The notes under the pieces were generated by a model. It was not told the DNA's origin. It searched no databases and saw only the letters and a program-made list of their open reading frames with translations. The position numbers and the translations under genes are program-made. Below are positions 7,570-12,737 of a stretch of 12,737 nucleotides of DNA, piece by piece; within the stretch, counting starts at the first letter, position 1, and each line of letters begins with the position of its first letter. This stretch comes from a bacterium. GTDB lineage: Bacteria > CG2-30-53-67 > CG2-30-70-394. The stretch lies in assembly GCA_024278555.1 (NCBI GenBank), contig JAJRSX010000103.1:1-12737 (forward strand). Reading direction: 5' to 3'.

Positions 7570-7963
7570 GGGCAGCTCCGAACAAAGGCGAGGTGGGCAG
7601 GGTGGGCACCCCCTATCTACGCGCAACCGGGCGGCGAGCAAAGGGAGGGGAACAAACCCCTCGTCGGCTCCCCCTCTACATCGCCACAGACCGCCGGTCG
7701 CTTTTCGCCCGGTCTCCTGCAACGTCGGCTCTGGTTTACCCCATCAGGGCGACACCGGTGGTTCCCCAGGCAGAGCGGTGGTGCCGGGGGCGTCGCGCCA
7801 TTCACCCGCCGGGGGAAGCGCACATCACGGGTGTCGTGGGAGGATAAGCGGTACCCGTGTGGAGGCCTTGAAGGCGGGGCCTCCGCGCGAGATGCCCACC
7901 CGACGATGATTGCCCCGGGCGATCGCCTGGACGCGCGCCGCCTTGGCCCAACACACTCCCCCC
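7570..7963. other. Intergenic region between divergent glutamate dehydrogenase and ApaH-like genes; structured, no gene seen
   Basis: This stretch of about 390 bases separates two divergent genes. Short open frames occur on both strands, but they are Arg/Pro-rich shadows without ribosome sites or family resemblance. It holds several strong inverted repeats: GAGGGG/CCCCTC with loop AACAAA (7645-7662), a nested stem set (7748-7799, listed separately) and GGAGGCC/GGCCTCC with a 10-base loop (7861-7884). A weak minus-strand candidate promoter for the dehydrogenase, TTTGCT, 17 bases, TAGATA, lies at about 7615-7643, but it matches consensus poorly. I could not match any riboswitch class I know. 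Confidence 0.6.
7748..7799. other. Nested stem structure, candidate structured leader
   Basis: Read on the plus strand: GGCGAC (7748-7753), a 10-base strand, CCCC (7764-7767), A, GGCA (7769-7772), a 9-base loop, TGCC (7782-7785), G, GGGG (7787-7790), C, then GTCGC-CC with one bulged G (7792-7799). Three helices therefore stack in one hairpin. The minus-strand transcript, about 180-230 bases ahead of the dehydrogenase start, folds equally well. Hence it could be a leader element of that gene, a leader of the ApaH-like gene, or a DNA-level palindrome. Confidence 0.4.
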
Positions 7964-8656
7964 ATGGCTCCCCCCGCCCCCACCGCCGGCCGCCGGATCT
8001 TTGTCGGCGACGTCCAGGGGTGCCGCGACGAGTTGGTCGCCCTGTTGGAGCGGTGCCGGTTCCGCGAGGGGCGCGACCACCTCTGCCTGGTGGGCGATCT
8101 GGTGAACAAGGGGCCCGACTCCGACGGGGTGGTCGAGGTGGCGCGCAGGCTCGACGCCGTCGCCGTCCTCGGCAACCACGACCTCTGGTGGCTCGCCCAC
8201 GGGAAGGGCAGGCCGAAGAACCGCGCCTGGCTCGCCGCCCGGCCCCTGATCCACCTGTGGGACGACATCTGCCTGGTCCACGCGGGGCTCGCCCCGGGGT
8301 GGGACGACGCCGCCGTCGAGGGGCTCGCCACCCGCCTCGCCGAGCCCATCGACCTGGCGGCGCCGCCGCCGGAGACCGACTGGCTGGTGACGGTGCGCTA
8401 CTGCGACGCGGACGGCCGGCGGCCGGAGCGAGACTGGCCGCCGCCGCCCCCCCCCTTTGTCCCGTGGGACCACCTCTACCGCGGCAGGCGCACGGTGGTC
8501 TTCGGCCACTGGGCCAGGCGCGGCCTGGTGGTGGATAAACGGCTCCGCGGCCTGGATACCGGCTGCTGCTACGGCGGCCGCCTCACCGCCTGGATCGCCG
8601 AGGAGGACCGCCTCGTCCAGGTGGAGGCGGCGCGTGCCTACCGGCCGGTGGGGTGA
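7964..8656 (+). CDS. ApaH-like metallophosphoesterase (bis(5'-nucleosyl)-tetraphosphatase type)
   Basis: The product is a 230-residue calcineurin-like phosphoesterase. Metal-binding and catalytic motifs appear in canonical order: GDVQGC (15-20), GDLVNKGP (44-51), GNHD (70-73), VHAG (His106) and FGHW (180-183). This is the pattern of symmetrical Ap4A hydrolase ApaH and related PPP-family phosphatases, which split dinucleoside tetraphosphates or cap-like ends in the cytoplasm. At 230 residues it is shorter than classical ApaH (about 280), so 'ApaH-like' is the safer name. The start is uncertain. ATG 7964 gives a normal short lead into GDVQGC but has no Shine-Dalgarno, only CACTCCCCCC ahead. A TTG at 7910 in the same frame would add 18 residues and is no better supported. 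A proline run (WPPPPPPF) lies near residues 160-166, in a loop where family members vary. It is divergent from glutamate dehydrogenase. Confidence 0.85.
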   Translation: MAPPAPTAGRRIFVGDVQGCRDELVALLERCRFREGRDHLCLVGDLVNKGPDSDGVVEVARRLDAVAVLGNHDLWWLAHGKGRPKNRAWLAARPLIHLWDDICLVHAGLAPGWDDAAVEGLATRLAEPIDLAAPPPETDWLVTVRYCDADGRRPERDWPPPPPPFVPWDHLYRGRRTVVFGHWARRGLVVDKRLRGLDTGCCYGGRLTAWIAEEDRLVQVEAARAYRPVG

Positions 8657-8689
8657 CCGGCCAGGGAGCGGATCCCGCGGCGACGCGCC

Positions 8690-8821
8690 TCAACCGAGGA
8701 AGCGGCGCCAGGTGACGAAGAGGGCGAAGGCGAGGCCGTAGAGGCAGGCAGCCACGATCCGCTTGGCGGTGAGCGCCGGCCCCTGAGGGCTGTCGGCGGC
8801 CTGTTTCATGAGATGGATCAT
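8690..8821 (-). CDS. Small single-span membrane protein, unknown function
   Basis: The product is a 43-residue protein with a polar, positively charged N-terminal half (MKQAADSP, then LTAKR) and one hydrophobic segment RIVAACLYGLAFALFVTW (residues 21-38). It ends in RRFLG, giving positive charges on both sides of a membrane span. GGAG lies 11 bases before ATG 8821, somewhat far. An internal ATG at 8809 without a ribosome site would shorten it to 39 residues. It stands alone on the minus strand between two plus-strand genes, divergent from the aminotransferase with 53 bases between starts and convergent with the ApaH-like gene. I do not recognise a family. Support is the coherent membrane-protein composition, unlike the Arg/Pro-rich shadows elsewhere. 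Confidence 0.5.
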   Translation of the reverse strand: MIHLMKQAADSPQGPALTAKRIVAACLYGLAFALFVTWRRFLG

Positions 8822-8874
8822 GGCGATGTAGGCTCCGGGGGTTGTCCTCCCCCTTATCGGCGCCGCCCCCTTCC

Positions 8875-10041
8875 ATGGAGACCCCCCGCCCCCTCGCCCG
8901 CCGCCTCGCGGCGATCCACCCCTTCCACGTGATGGCGCTGCTCGCCCGCGCCCGGGAGATGGAGCGTGGAGGCCGCGACATCGTCCACATGGAGATCGGC
9001 GAGCCCGACCTGGGGACGCCGGAGCCGGTGGTCGCCGCCGGCGTCGCGGCCCTGGCCCGCGGCGACCTCCACTACACCCCGGCCCTCGGCCTGCCCGCCC
9101 TGCGCGAGGCGATCGCCGGCCACTACGAGCGCCGCTACCGGGTGGCGGTGGCACCGACGCGCATCGTCGTCACCCCCGGCGCCTCGGGCGCCCTGCTCCT
9201 CGCCCTCGGTCTGCTCATCGACCCGGAGAGCCGGGTCCTGCTCGCCGACCCGGGCTACCCGTGCAACCGCCACTTCGTCACCTTCCTCGGCGGCCGGCCG
9301 GTCCCCCTTCCGGTGGGGGTGGAGAGCCGCTACCAGCCGACCGCCGCGGCGGTCGCGGCGGCGTGGCAACCCGGCACCGTGGCCGCTCTGCTGTGCTCAC
9401 CGGCCAACCCCACCGGCACCCTGGTGGGGTCGGCGGCGCTGGCCGCGATCGTTGAAGTGGTGGAGGGGCGCGGCGGCCGGGTGGTGGCGGACGAGATCTA
9501 CCACGGCCTCGTCTACACCGACCCGCCCCCCACGGCGCTGGCCTGCTCCCAGGGCTGCTTGGTGGTCAACTCCTTCTCCAAGTACTTCCACATGACCGGC
9601 TGGCGCCTCGGCTGGCTGGTGGTCCCGGCGGGGTACGAGGAGGCGGTGGACCGCCTGGCGCAGAACCTCTTCCTCGCCGCCCCGACGCCGGCGCAGCACG
9701 CCGCCCTGGCCTGCTTCACCGACGAGACCGAGGCGCTCCTCGCCGAGCACCGCGACGAGTACCACCGCCGCCGCGACCTCCTGGCCGCCGCCCTCATCGA
9801 CCTCGGCTTCCGCATCCCGGTGGTGCCGGACGGCGCCTTCTACCTCTACGCCGACAGCTCCGCCCTGGCCGACGACAGCTTCGAGCTGGCCGAGCGGCTG
9901 CTCACCGAGGCCGGGGTGGCGGTGACCCCGGGCCTCGACTTCGGCGACCACCAAGCAAGCCGCCACCTCCGCTTCGCCTACACCACCCCGGTGGAACGGA
10001 TCGAGGAGGGGATAGCGCGGCTGCGGCGCCTCTTCGGCTGA
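8875..10041 (+). CDS. PLP-dependent class I/II aminotransferase (aspartate aminotransferase superfamily)
   Basis: The product is a 388-residue fold-type I aminotransferase with all hallmark positions. EIGEPDLGTPEPV sits at the N-terminus. CSPANPTGT holds Asn178 and DEIYHGL holds Asp206 and Tyr209. SFSKYFHMTGWRLGW holds the PLP-binding Lys236, and LRFAYTTP near the C-terminus supplies the substrate carboxylate-binding Arg. The family transfers amino groups between amino acids (Asp, Ala or LL-diaminopimelate precursors) and 2-oxo acids in the cytoplasm. The exact substrate is not readable. ATG 8875 is favoured because residues from ETPRPLARRL onward look like the family N-terminus. A TTG at 8842 in frame would add 11 low-complexity residues. 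Neither start has a Shine-Dalgarno, so leaderless translation is possible. It is convergent with argC, and a dispersed repeat fills the gap. Confidence 0.9.
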   Translation: METPRPLARRLAAIHPFHVMALLARAREMERGGRDIVHMEIGEPDLGTPEPVVAAGVAALARGDLHYTPALGLPALREAIAGHYERRYRVAVAPTRIVVTPGASGALLLALGLLIDPESRVLLADPGYPCNRHFVTFLGGRPVPLPVGVESRYQPTAAAVAAAWQPGTVAALLCSPANPTGTLVGSAALAAIVEVVEGRGGRVVADEIYHGLVYTDPPPTALACSQGCLVVNSFSKYFHMTGWRLGWLVVPAGYEEAVDRLAQNLFLAAPTPAQHAALACFTDETEALLAEHRDEYHRRRDLLAAALIDLGFRIPVVPDGAFYLYADSSALADDSFELAERLLTEAGVAVTPGLDFGDHQASRHLRFAYTTPVERIEEGIARLRRLFG

Positions 10042-10049
10042 CCACGAAA

Positions 10050-10149
10050 GAATTCAACCGGTTCCCTTTCGCGCTGCACCTCTTTCGCCTTTTCGTGTTC
10101 CAGCGGGGCGAGGGACGACGGAACCCCCGGGGCGATTTCCGCGGACCCT
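10050..10149 (+). repeat. Dispersed CACGAAA-type repeat, copy 1
   Basis: This 100-base element starts at GAATTC and lies between the convergent aminotransferase and argC genes. It matches the reverse complement of 12638-12737 without gaps at 80 of 100 positions, counted by eye. The best-conserved blocks are GAATTCAA, TTTCGTGTTCCAGCGG (10092-10107), GGACGACGGAAC and ATTTCCGC. The match probably continues weakly to TTCGTGG at about 10157. It has no coding potential. Because it lies at the 3' ends of two convergent genes it may be transcribed from both sides. Confidence 0.85.
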
Positions 10150-10197
10150 CTTCGTGGTTGGTCCGCCCATCCAGGCGACTCCCCCCCCGGGGCAGCC

Positions 10198-11241
10198 TCA
10201 CGGCACCAACGGCGGCGCCAGCAGGCCGGTGGTCTCCTCCCAGCCCACCATCAGGTTGAGGTTCTGGACCGCCTGGCCGGCGGCCCCCTTCACCAGGTTG
10301 TCGATCGCCGAGAGCATCACCAAACGGTTCGTGCGTGGGTCGACCACGACCTGCAGGTGGACCTGGTTGGAGCCGCGCACCCGCCCGGTGTCGGGCGTCT
10401 GGCCGGCGGGGAGGAGGTGGACGAAGGGGGCGTCGAGGTAGCGGTTGAGGTAGAGCTCCCACGCCGCCTCCGGGTCGATCCGCTTCGCCAGGGCGGCGGA
10501 GGCGGTGACCGCGATGCCGCGGTTCATCGGCGCCAGGTGGGGGGTAAAGGAGAGGACGACCTGGCTACCGGCGATCTCAGCGCAGAGCTGCTCGATCTCC
10601 GGGGTGTGCTGGTGGCGCCCCACCTTGTACGCCTTGAGCGACTCGTTGGCGTGGACAAAGTGGGTGGTCTCCGAGGGGCGCACCCCGGCGCCGGAGACCC
10701 CGGAGCAGGCGTTCACCACCACCGTGGCCGGCTGGATCAGCCCCGCCTCGATCGCCGGGAGGAGCGCCAGGAGGGTGGCGGTGGGGTAGCAGCCCGGGTT
10801 GGCGAGGAGCCGCACCTCGGTGCCGATCTCGTCGCCGTTCCACTCGGGCAGCCCGTAGACCGCCTCGGCGAGGAGCTCCGGGTGGGCGTGGTCGCGGCCG
10901 TACCACTCGGGGTAGAGGGCGGCCTCCTTGAGGCGGTAGTCGGCGGAGAGGTCGATCACCCGCACCCCCGCCTCCAGCAGGGGCGGGACCGCGGCCATCG
11001 ACTCCCCGTGGGGGAGGCAGAGAAAGGCGACCTCCACCCCCTCCGGCGGCTGTGCGTCGCGCTCCGCGAAGCGGAGCATCGGGTAGGCGCGCAGGAGCTC
11101 GGGAAAGACCACCCCCAACCACTGGCCCGCATGGGTACCCGAGGTGGCATGGACCACCTCGACCTCGGGGTGGCCGGAGAGGATGCGCAGGAGCTCGCGG
11201 CCGGTGTAGCCGGCGGCACCGTAGATGGCGATGGAGGTCAT
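10198..11241 (-). CDS. argC: N-acetyl-gamma-glutamyl-phosphate reductase
   Basis: The product is 347 residues, full length for ArgC. This enzyme reduces N-acetyl-glutamyl 5-phosphate to N-acetyl-glutamate 5-semialdehyde with NADPH, the third step of arginine synthesis, in the cytoplasm. The N-terminal dinucleotide-binding motif is IYGAAGYTG (residues 6-14). The catalytic cysteine is Cys151 in LANPGCYPT. SGVSGAGVRPSETTHF, KVGRHQHTPEIEQ and FTPHLAPMNRGI follow in the expected order, and VRGSNQVHLQ lies near the C-terminus. The start ATG 11241-11239 fits the family N-terminus, but no clear Shine-Dalgarno precedes it. The bases ahead are GCGAGCGCAGCGAGCCC. It lies downstream of rplM-rpsI on the same strand, but a strong terminator intervenes, so it should have its own promoter. 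The upstream DNA holds a G-quadruplex-type motif on the strand opposite the message. Confidence 0.97.
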   Translation of the reverse strand: MTSIAIYGAAGYTGRELLRILSGHPEVEVVHATSGTHAGQWLGVVFPELLRAYPMLRFAERDAQPPEGVEVAFLCLPHGESMAAVPPLLEAGVRVIDLSADYRLKEAALYPEWYGRDHAHPELLAEAVYGLPEWNGDEIGTEVRLLANPGCYPTATLLALLPAIEAGLIQPATVVVNACSGVSGAGVRPSETTHFVHANESLKAYKVGRHQHTPEIEQLCAEIAGSQVVLSFTPHLAPMNRGIAVTASAALAKRIDPEAAWELYLNRYLDAPFVHLLPAGQTPDTGRVRGSNQVHLQVVVDPRTNRLVMLSAIDNLVKGAAGQAVQNLNLMVGWEETTGLLAPPLVP

Positions 11242-11258
11242 GGGCTCGCTGCGCTCGC

Positions 11259-11284
11259 GGGGGTGAGGGGTGGGGGGTGAGGGG
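11259..11284 (+). repeat. Four-run G-tract (candidate G-quadruplex) ahead of argC
   Basis: The plus strand reads G5-TGA-G4-T-G6-TGA-G4, which satisfies the classical quadruplex pattern with loops of 3, 1 and 3. It ends 18 bases before the argC start codon, on the template strand for that gene, so the argC leader RNA would be C-rich here. GGGGTGA is repeated within it. Confidence 0.6.
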
Positions 11285-11336
11285 ATGGTTGGCCGCTACG
11301 CGGCCAGCGATCCTCTTTGTGGGGAGCCTCCCCCCC

Positions 11337-11364
11337 CTTTCTACTTTCTACTTTCTGCTTTCTA
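11337..11364. repeat. CTTTCTA heptamer array, four units
   Basis: There are four consecutive 7-base units, three exact CTTTCTA and one CTTTCTG (third). A C-run precedes and CTCTTCCTCC follows. It is non-coding. Seven is not a multiple of three, so length change here would not simply extend a peptide. Confidence 0.8.
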
Positions 11365-11410
11365 CTCTTCCTCCATCGGCATCTTATCAGCCCGCAGGGC
11401 TGTCCTCCCC

Positions 11411-11428
11411 TACCTCCCTACCTCCCTA
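11411..11428. repeat. TACCTCCC octamer direct repeat
   Basis: There are two exact TACCTCCC units (11411-11418 and 11419-11426) followed by the start of a third, diverging unit. It lies between the heptamer array and the rpsI terminator. Confidence 0.7.
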
Positions 11429-11454
11429 GTCCCTGCGAACCAAGCGAGCCATCC

Positions 11455-11494
11455 CCAAAGAAAAGCGGCCCCGCCCGGAAGGGGCGGGGCCGCT
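11455..11494 (-). terminator. Rho-independent terminator of the rplM-rpsI operon
   Basis: A 13-bp perfect stem pairs 11464-11476 with 11482-11494 around a 5-base loop. On the minus strand it is followed by TTTTCTTTG. It starts 35 bases after the rpsI stop codon. GC-rich stem plus U-tract is the standard intrinsic terminator layout. Confidence 0.93.
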
Positions 11495-11528
11495 CGTTTC
11501 GATCGCCTGCGCCGGTGGCTCCCCACTC

Positions 11529-11921
11529 CTACCGCTTGGAGAATTGGAAGCGGGCGCGGGCACCCTTGAGGCCCGGCTTCTTCCGCTCCTTCTTCCGCGG
11601 GTCACGGGTGAGACAACCGGCCTTCTTCAGTGCCGCCCGGGTCTCATCGTCAAAGAGGACCATCGCCTTGGAGATACCGTGGCGTACCGCCGAGCACTGG
11701 GCCGACTCACCGCCGCCCTTGACCGTGGCGCGGATGTCGTAGGCGCCTGTCGCCTCGGTGAGCTCGAAGGGCTGGCGAAGGAAGAGGTGGTGGGCCTCAC
11801 GGTGGAAGTAGTCGTCCGCGGGCTTGCCGTTGACGGTGATCTCACCGCTGCCGCGTCGCAACCAGACACGGGCGACGGCGGTCTTGCGCTTGCCGGTGGC
11901 GTAGGCGTCCCAGAGGGCCAT
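11529..11921 (-). CDS. rpsI: 30S ribosomal protein S9
   Basis: The product is 130 residues, the normal length for bacterial S9 (uS9), which sits in the head of the small subunit and reaches toward the P-site tRNA with its basic tail. The N-terminus [20 protein letters not shown] (residues 7-26) and [14 protein letters not shown] match the family. [20 protein letters not shown] (68-87) is the conserved core, and [17 protein letters not shown] is the typical C-terminus ending in K-R. ATG 11921 lies two bases after the rplM stop, and only a weak GAG-type ribosome site precedes it, so translation is likely coupled to rplM. A strong terminator follows. Confidence 0.98.
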   Translation of the reverse strand: MALWDAYATGKRKTAVARVWLRRGSGEITVNGKPADDYFHREAHHLFLRQPFELTEATGAYDIRATVKGGGESAQCSAVRHGISKAMVLFDDETRAALKKAGCLTRDPRKKERKKPGLKGARARFQFSKR

Positions 11922-11923
11922 GG

Positions 11924-12355
11924 TCAGCTCAGGGGAAGGGGCTCGGGCTTTTGCGCCGAGTGGGGGTGGTTGGAACGGGCGTAGACCTTCAGCTTGCGGA
12001 ACATCTGCCGGCCAAGGCTGCCCTTCGGGAGCATGCCGCGCACGGCGCTCTCGAGGAGCCGCTCGGGGTGGTTGGCACGCATGCGGGCGGCGGAGGTCTC
12101 CTTCAGTCCACCGAACCAGCCGCTGTGGTGGTAGTAGACCTTCTGCTCCTCCTTGCGCCCGGTGAGGACCACCTTCTCCGCGTTGATCACGATGACGTGG
12201 TCCCCCATGTCCACGTGCGGGGTGTAGGTCGGCTTGTGCTTGCCACGCAGGACCGTGGCGATACGGGTGGCCAGGCGACCGAGGGTCAGGCCATCGGCGT
12301 CGACCACGTACCAGCTACGCTGGATGTCGCTAGGGCGGGGGGTAAAGGACTTCAC
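11924..12355 (-). CDS. rplM: 50S ribosomal protein L13
   Basis: The product is 143 residues, close to the usual 142 of L13 (uL13), an early-assembling large-subunit protein. Family hallmarks are [50 protein letters not shown] in short overlapping blocks: WYVVDA (15-20), LGRLAT (25-30), GKHKP (38-42), YTPH and [17 protein letters not shown] and RMLPKG-like [14 protein letters not shown] follow. Two adjacent GTG codons (12358 and 12355) are possible starts. I prefer the second because the product then begins MKSFTPRPS, like other L13 proteins, and GGGAG lies seven bases away. It is the first gene of the rplM-rpsI operon. Confidence 0.97.
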   Translation of the reverse strand: MKSFTPRPSDIQRSWYVVDADGLTLGRLATRIATVLRGKHKPTYTPHVDMGDHVIVINAEKVVLTGRKEEQKVYYHHSGWFGGLKETSAARMRANHPERLLESAVRGMLPKGSLGRQMFRKLKVYARSNHPHSAQKPEPLPLS

Positions 12356-12387
12356 CACGAGACTCCCGAATGACGTAAGGGGCGGGG

Positions 12388-12416
12388 ACTGTAGGGAAGA
12401 GACCGGCGCAGGTCAA
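12388..12416 (-). promoter_or_regulatory. Sigma70-type promoter of rplM-rpsI
   Basis: On the minus strand TTGACC (12416-12411, five of six to consensus) is followed after exactly 17 bases by TACAGT (12393-12388, four of six). Transcription would start near 12381, leaving a leader of about 25 bases before the GTG start. Position, spacing and match make this the best promoter in the window. Confidence 0.75.
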
Positions 12417-12637
12417 GGGCGCGCAGGCCTCCACCATCGTCGGTTGGATTCTCGCGCGACAGAGGCGGAGAACGGTGGGGAGGGGGAACAGCAGTAGGTA
12501 GTAGACAGTAGGTAGGGGGGAGGTGGGCTGGGGGGATGGCGTCAACGGTGGTGGCCCGGGGGATGGCGTGGGCCGGGAAGGCCATTTGAACCACGGAATC
12601 CACGGAAAGACACGGAAGGGAAGCGAGCCACGGGTAG
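12417..12637. other. Upstream intergenic region with short direct repeats, no gene
   Basis: No credible coding frame is seen. It holds a 9-base direct repeat CAGTAGGTA (12492-12500 and 12506-12514, 14-base period) and a 12-base direct repeat GGGGGATGGCGT (12531-12542 and 12558-12569, 27-base period). Near 12588-12618 are CCACGGA/ACACGGA-type units that lead into the dispersed repeat. Confidence 0.65.
12531..12569. repeat. GGGGGATGGCGT direct repeat
   Basis: Two exact 12-base copies (12531-12542 and 12558-12569) are separated by 15 bases. It is non-coding and about 115-180 bases upstream of the rplM promoter. Confidence 0.7.
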
Positions 12638-12737
12638 AGGATCAGCGGAAATAGCCCCGAGCGTTCCGTCGTCCTTCACACCGCTGGAACACGAAACCAC
12701 GAAAGGGGGAAAGCACGAAAAACAACCGATTGAATTC
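12638..12737 (-). repeat. Dispersed CACGAAA-type repeat, copy 2 (runs to the right edge)
   Basis: This is the reverse complement of copy 1 at 10050-10149, with 80 of 100 positions identical by eye and no gaps needed. It ends in GAATTC, the last six bases of the window, and contains CACGAAA units (12691-12719). To its left the related CCACGGA/ACACGGA units (about 12588-12618) suggest that the full element is about 150 bases long. Copies 1 and 2 form an imperfect inverted pair around argC-rpsI-rplM. Confidence 0.85.

Larger units (their letters stand above)
11242..11528. other. Intergenic region between argC and rpsI
   Basis: No gene is credible here. Short open frames translate to low-complexity peptides such as STFYFLLS from the CTTTCTA array. 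Moving away from argC it holds a G-run cluster, a 7-bp perfect hairpin TGGCCGC/GCGGCCA (11290-11306), a heptamer tandem array, an octamer tandem repeat and the rpsI terminator. I see no convincing argC promoter hexamers. Confidence 0.6.

Noticed and set aside
7740-7800. Known riboswitch or ribozyme in the structured leader (cobalamin, SAM, TPP, glycine, c-di-GMP, fluoride, hammerhead, SRP RNA)
   Set aside because: I compared remembered core motifs on both strands. CTGATGG resembles the hammerhead CTGATGA but the GAAA partner is missing, and no other class matched.
7551-7847. Possible 98-codon plus-strand gene, and a 68-codon minus-strand frame (7617-7823), ahead of the dehydrogenase
   Set aside because: They have no ribosome site and no family resemblance. 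The sequence is dominated by inverted repeats.
5713-8538. Plus-strand open frame of 941 codons running through the dehydrogenase N-terminal region, the intergenic DNA and the ApaH-like gene
   Set aside because: It crosses one real gene in antisense and another out of frame, and its composition is that of a shadow.
11270-11742. Plus-strand open frames over the CTTTCTA array (FYFLLS-type peptides)
   Set aside because: They arise from tandem repeats and run into the antisense of rpsI. No ribosome site is seen.
10050-12737. Composite transposon made of the inverted repeats around argC-rpsI-rplM
   Set aside because: There is no transposase and no obvious target duplication, and the enclosed genes are core genes in an order I associate with normal gammaproteobacterial chromosomes.

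Overview
This is a very GC-rich bacterial chromosome segment. The ribosomal pair rplM-rpsI with argC just downstream, a roughly 1,570-residue NAD-type glutamate dehydrogenase and short CACGAAA-rich dispersed repeats all fit a proteobacterium, most likely a GC-rich gammaproteobacterium such as a sulfur-oxidiser or purple-sulfur relative. That taxonomic placement is inference. Most genes lie on the minus strand. Only the ApaH-like phosphatase and the aminotransferase are on the plus strand.

Left part (1-2135), all minus strand, is accessory DNA. The window opens inside brxF, the small P-loop protein of type 3 BREX anti-phage loci. It is preceded without any gap by an excisionase-type HTH gene, and before that by a decayed XRE-type HTH reading frame. 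Next come a small NT5C-type 5'-nucleotidase and the truncated, frameshifted remains of an ADP-ribosylglycohydrolase. The rest of the BREX locus should lie beyond the left edge. This looks like the edge of a defence island with eroded genes at the boundary.

Middle part (2133-7963): a YbaK/EbsC-type aminoacyl-tRNA deacylase, then the large NAD-glutamate dehydrogenase gene. That gene is intact except for one in-frame amber codon at 7222-7224, near the N-terminus. TAG is also the natural terminator of this gene, of the deacylase and of the HTH gene, so genetic-code reassignment is unlikely. The point is more probably a nonsense mutation or a sequence error. The intergenic DNA ahead of this gene holds strong nested stems and has no convincing gene.

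Right part (7964-12737): an ApaH-like metallophosphoesterase, a tiny membrane protein on the opposite strand, and a class I PLP aminotransferase. Then come argC and the rplM-rpsI ribosomal operon, which has a good sigma70 promoter and a textbook terminator. A 100-base repeat occurs twice in opposite orientation, 3' of the aminotransferase and at the right edge. The copies match at 80 of 100 positions by eye and bracket argC-rpsI-rplM. The non-coding DNA around the ribosomal operon also carries short CTAC/CTTTCTA tandem arrays and a four-run G-quadruplex motif just ahead of argC.

I found no tRNA, rRNA, CRISPR array or intact insertion sequence.
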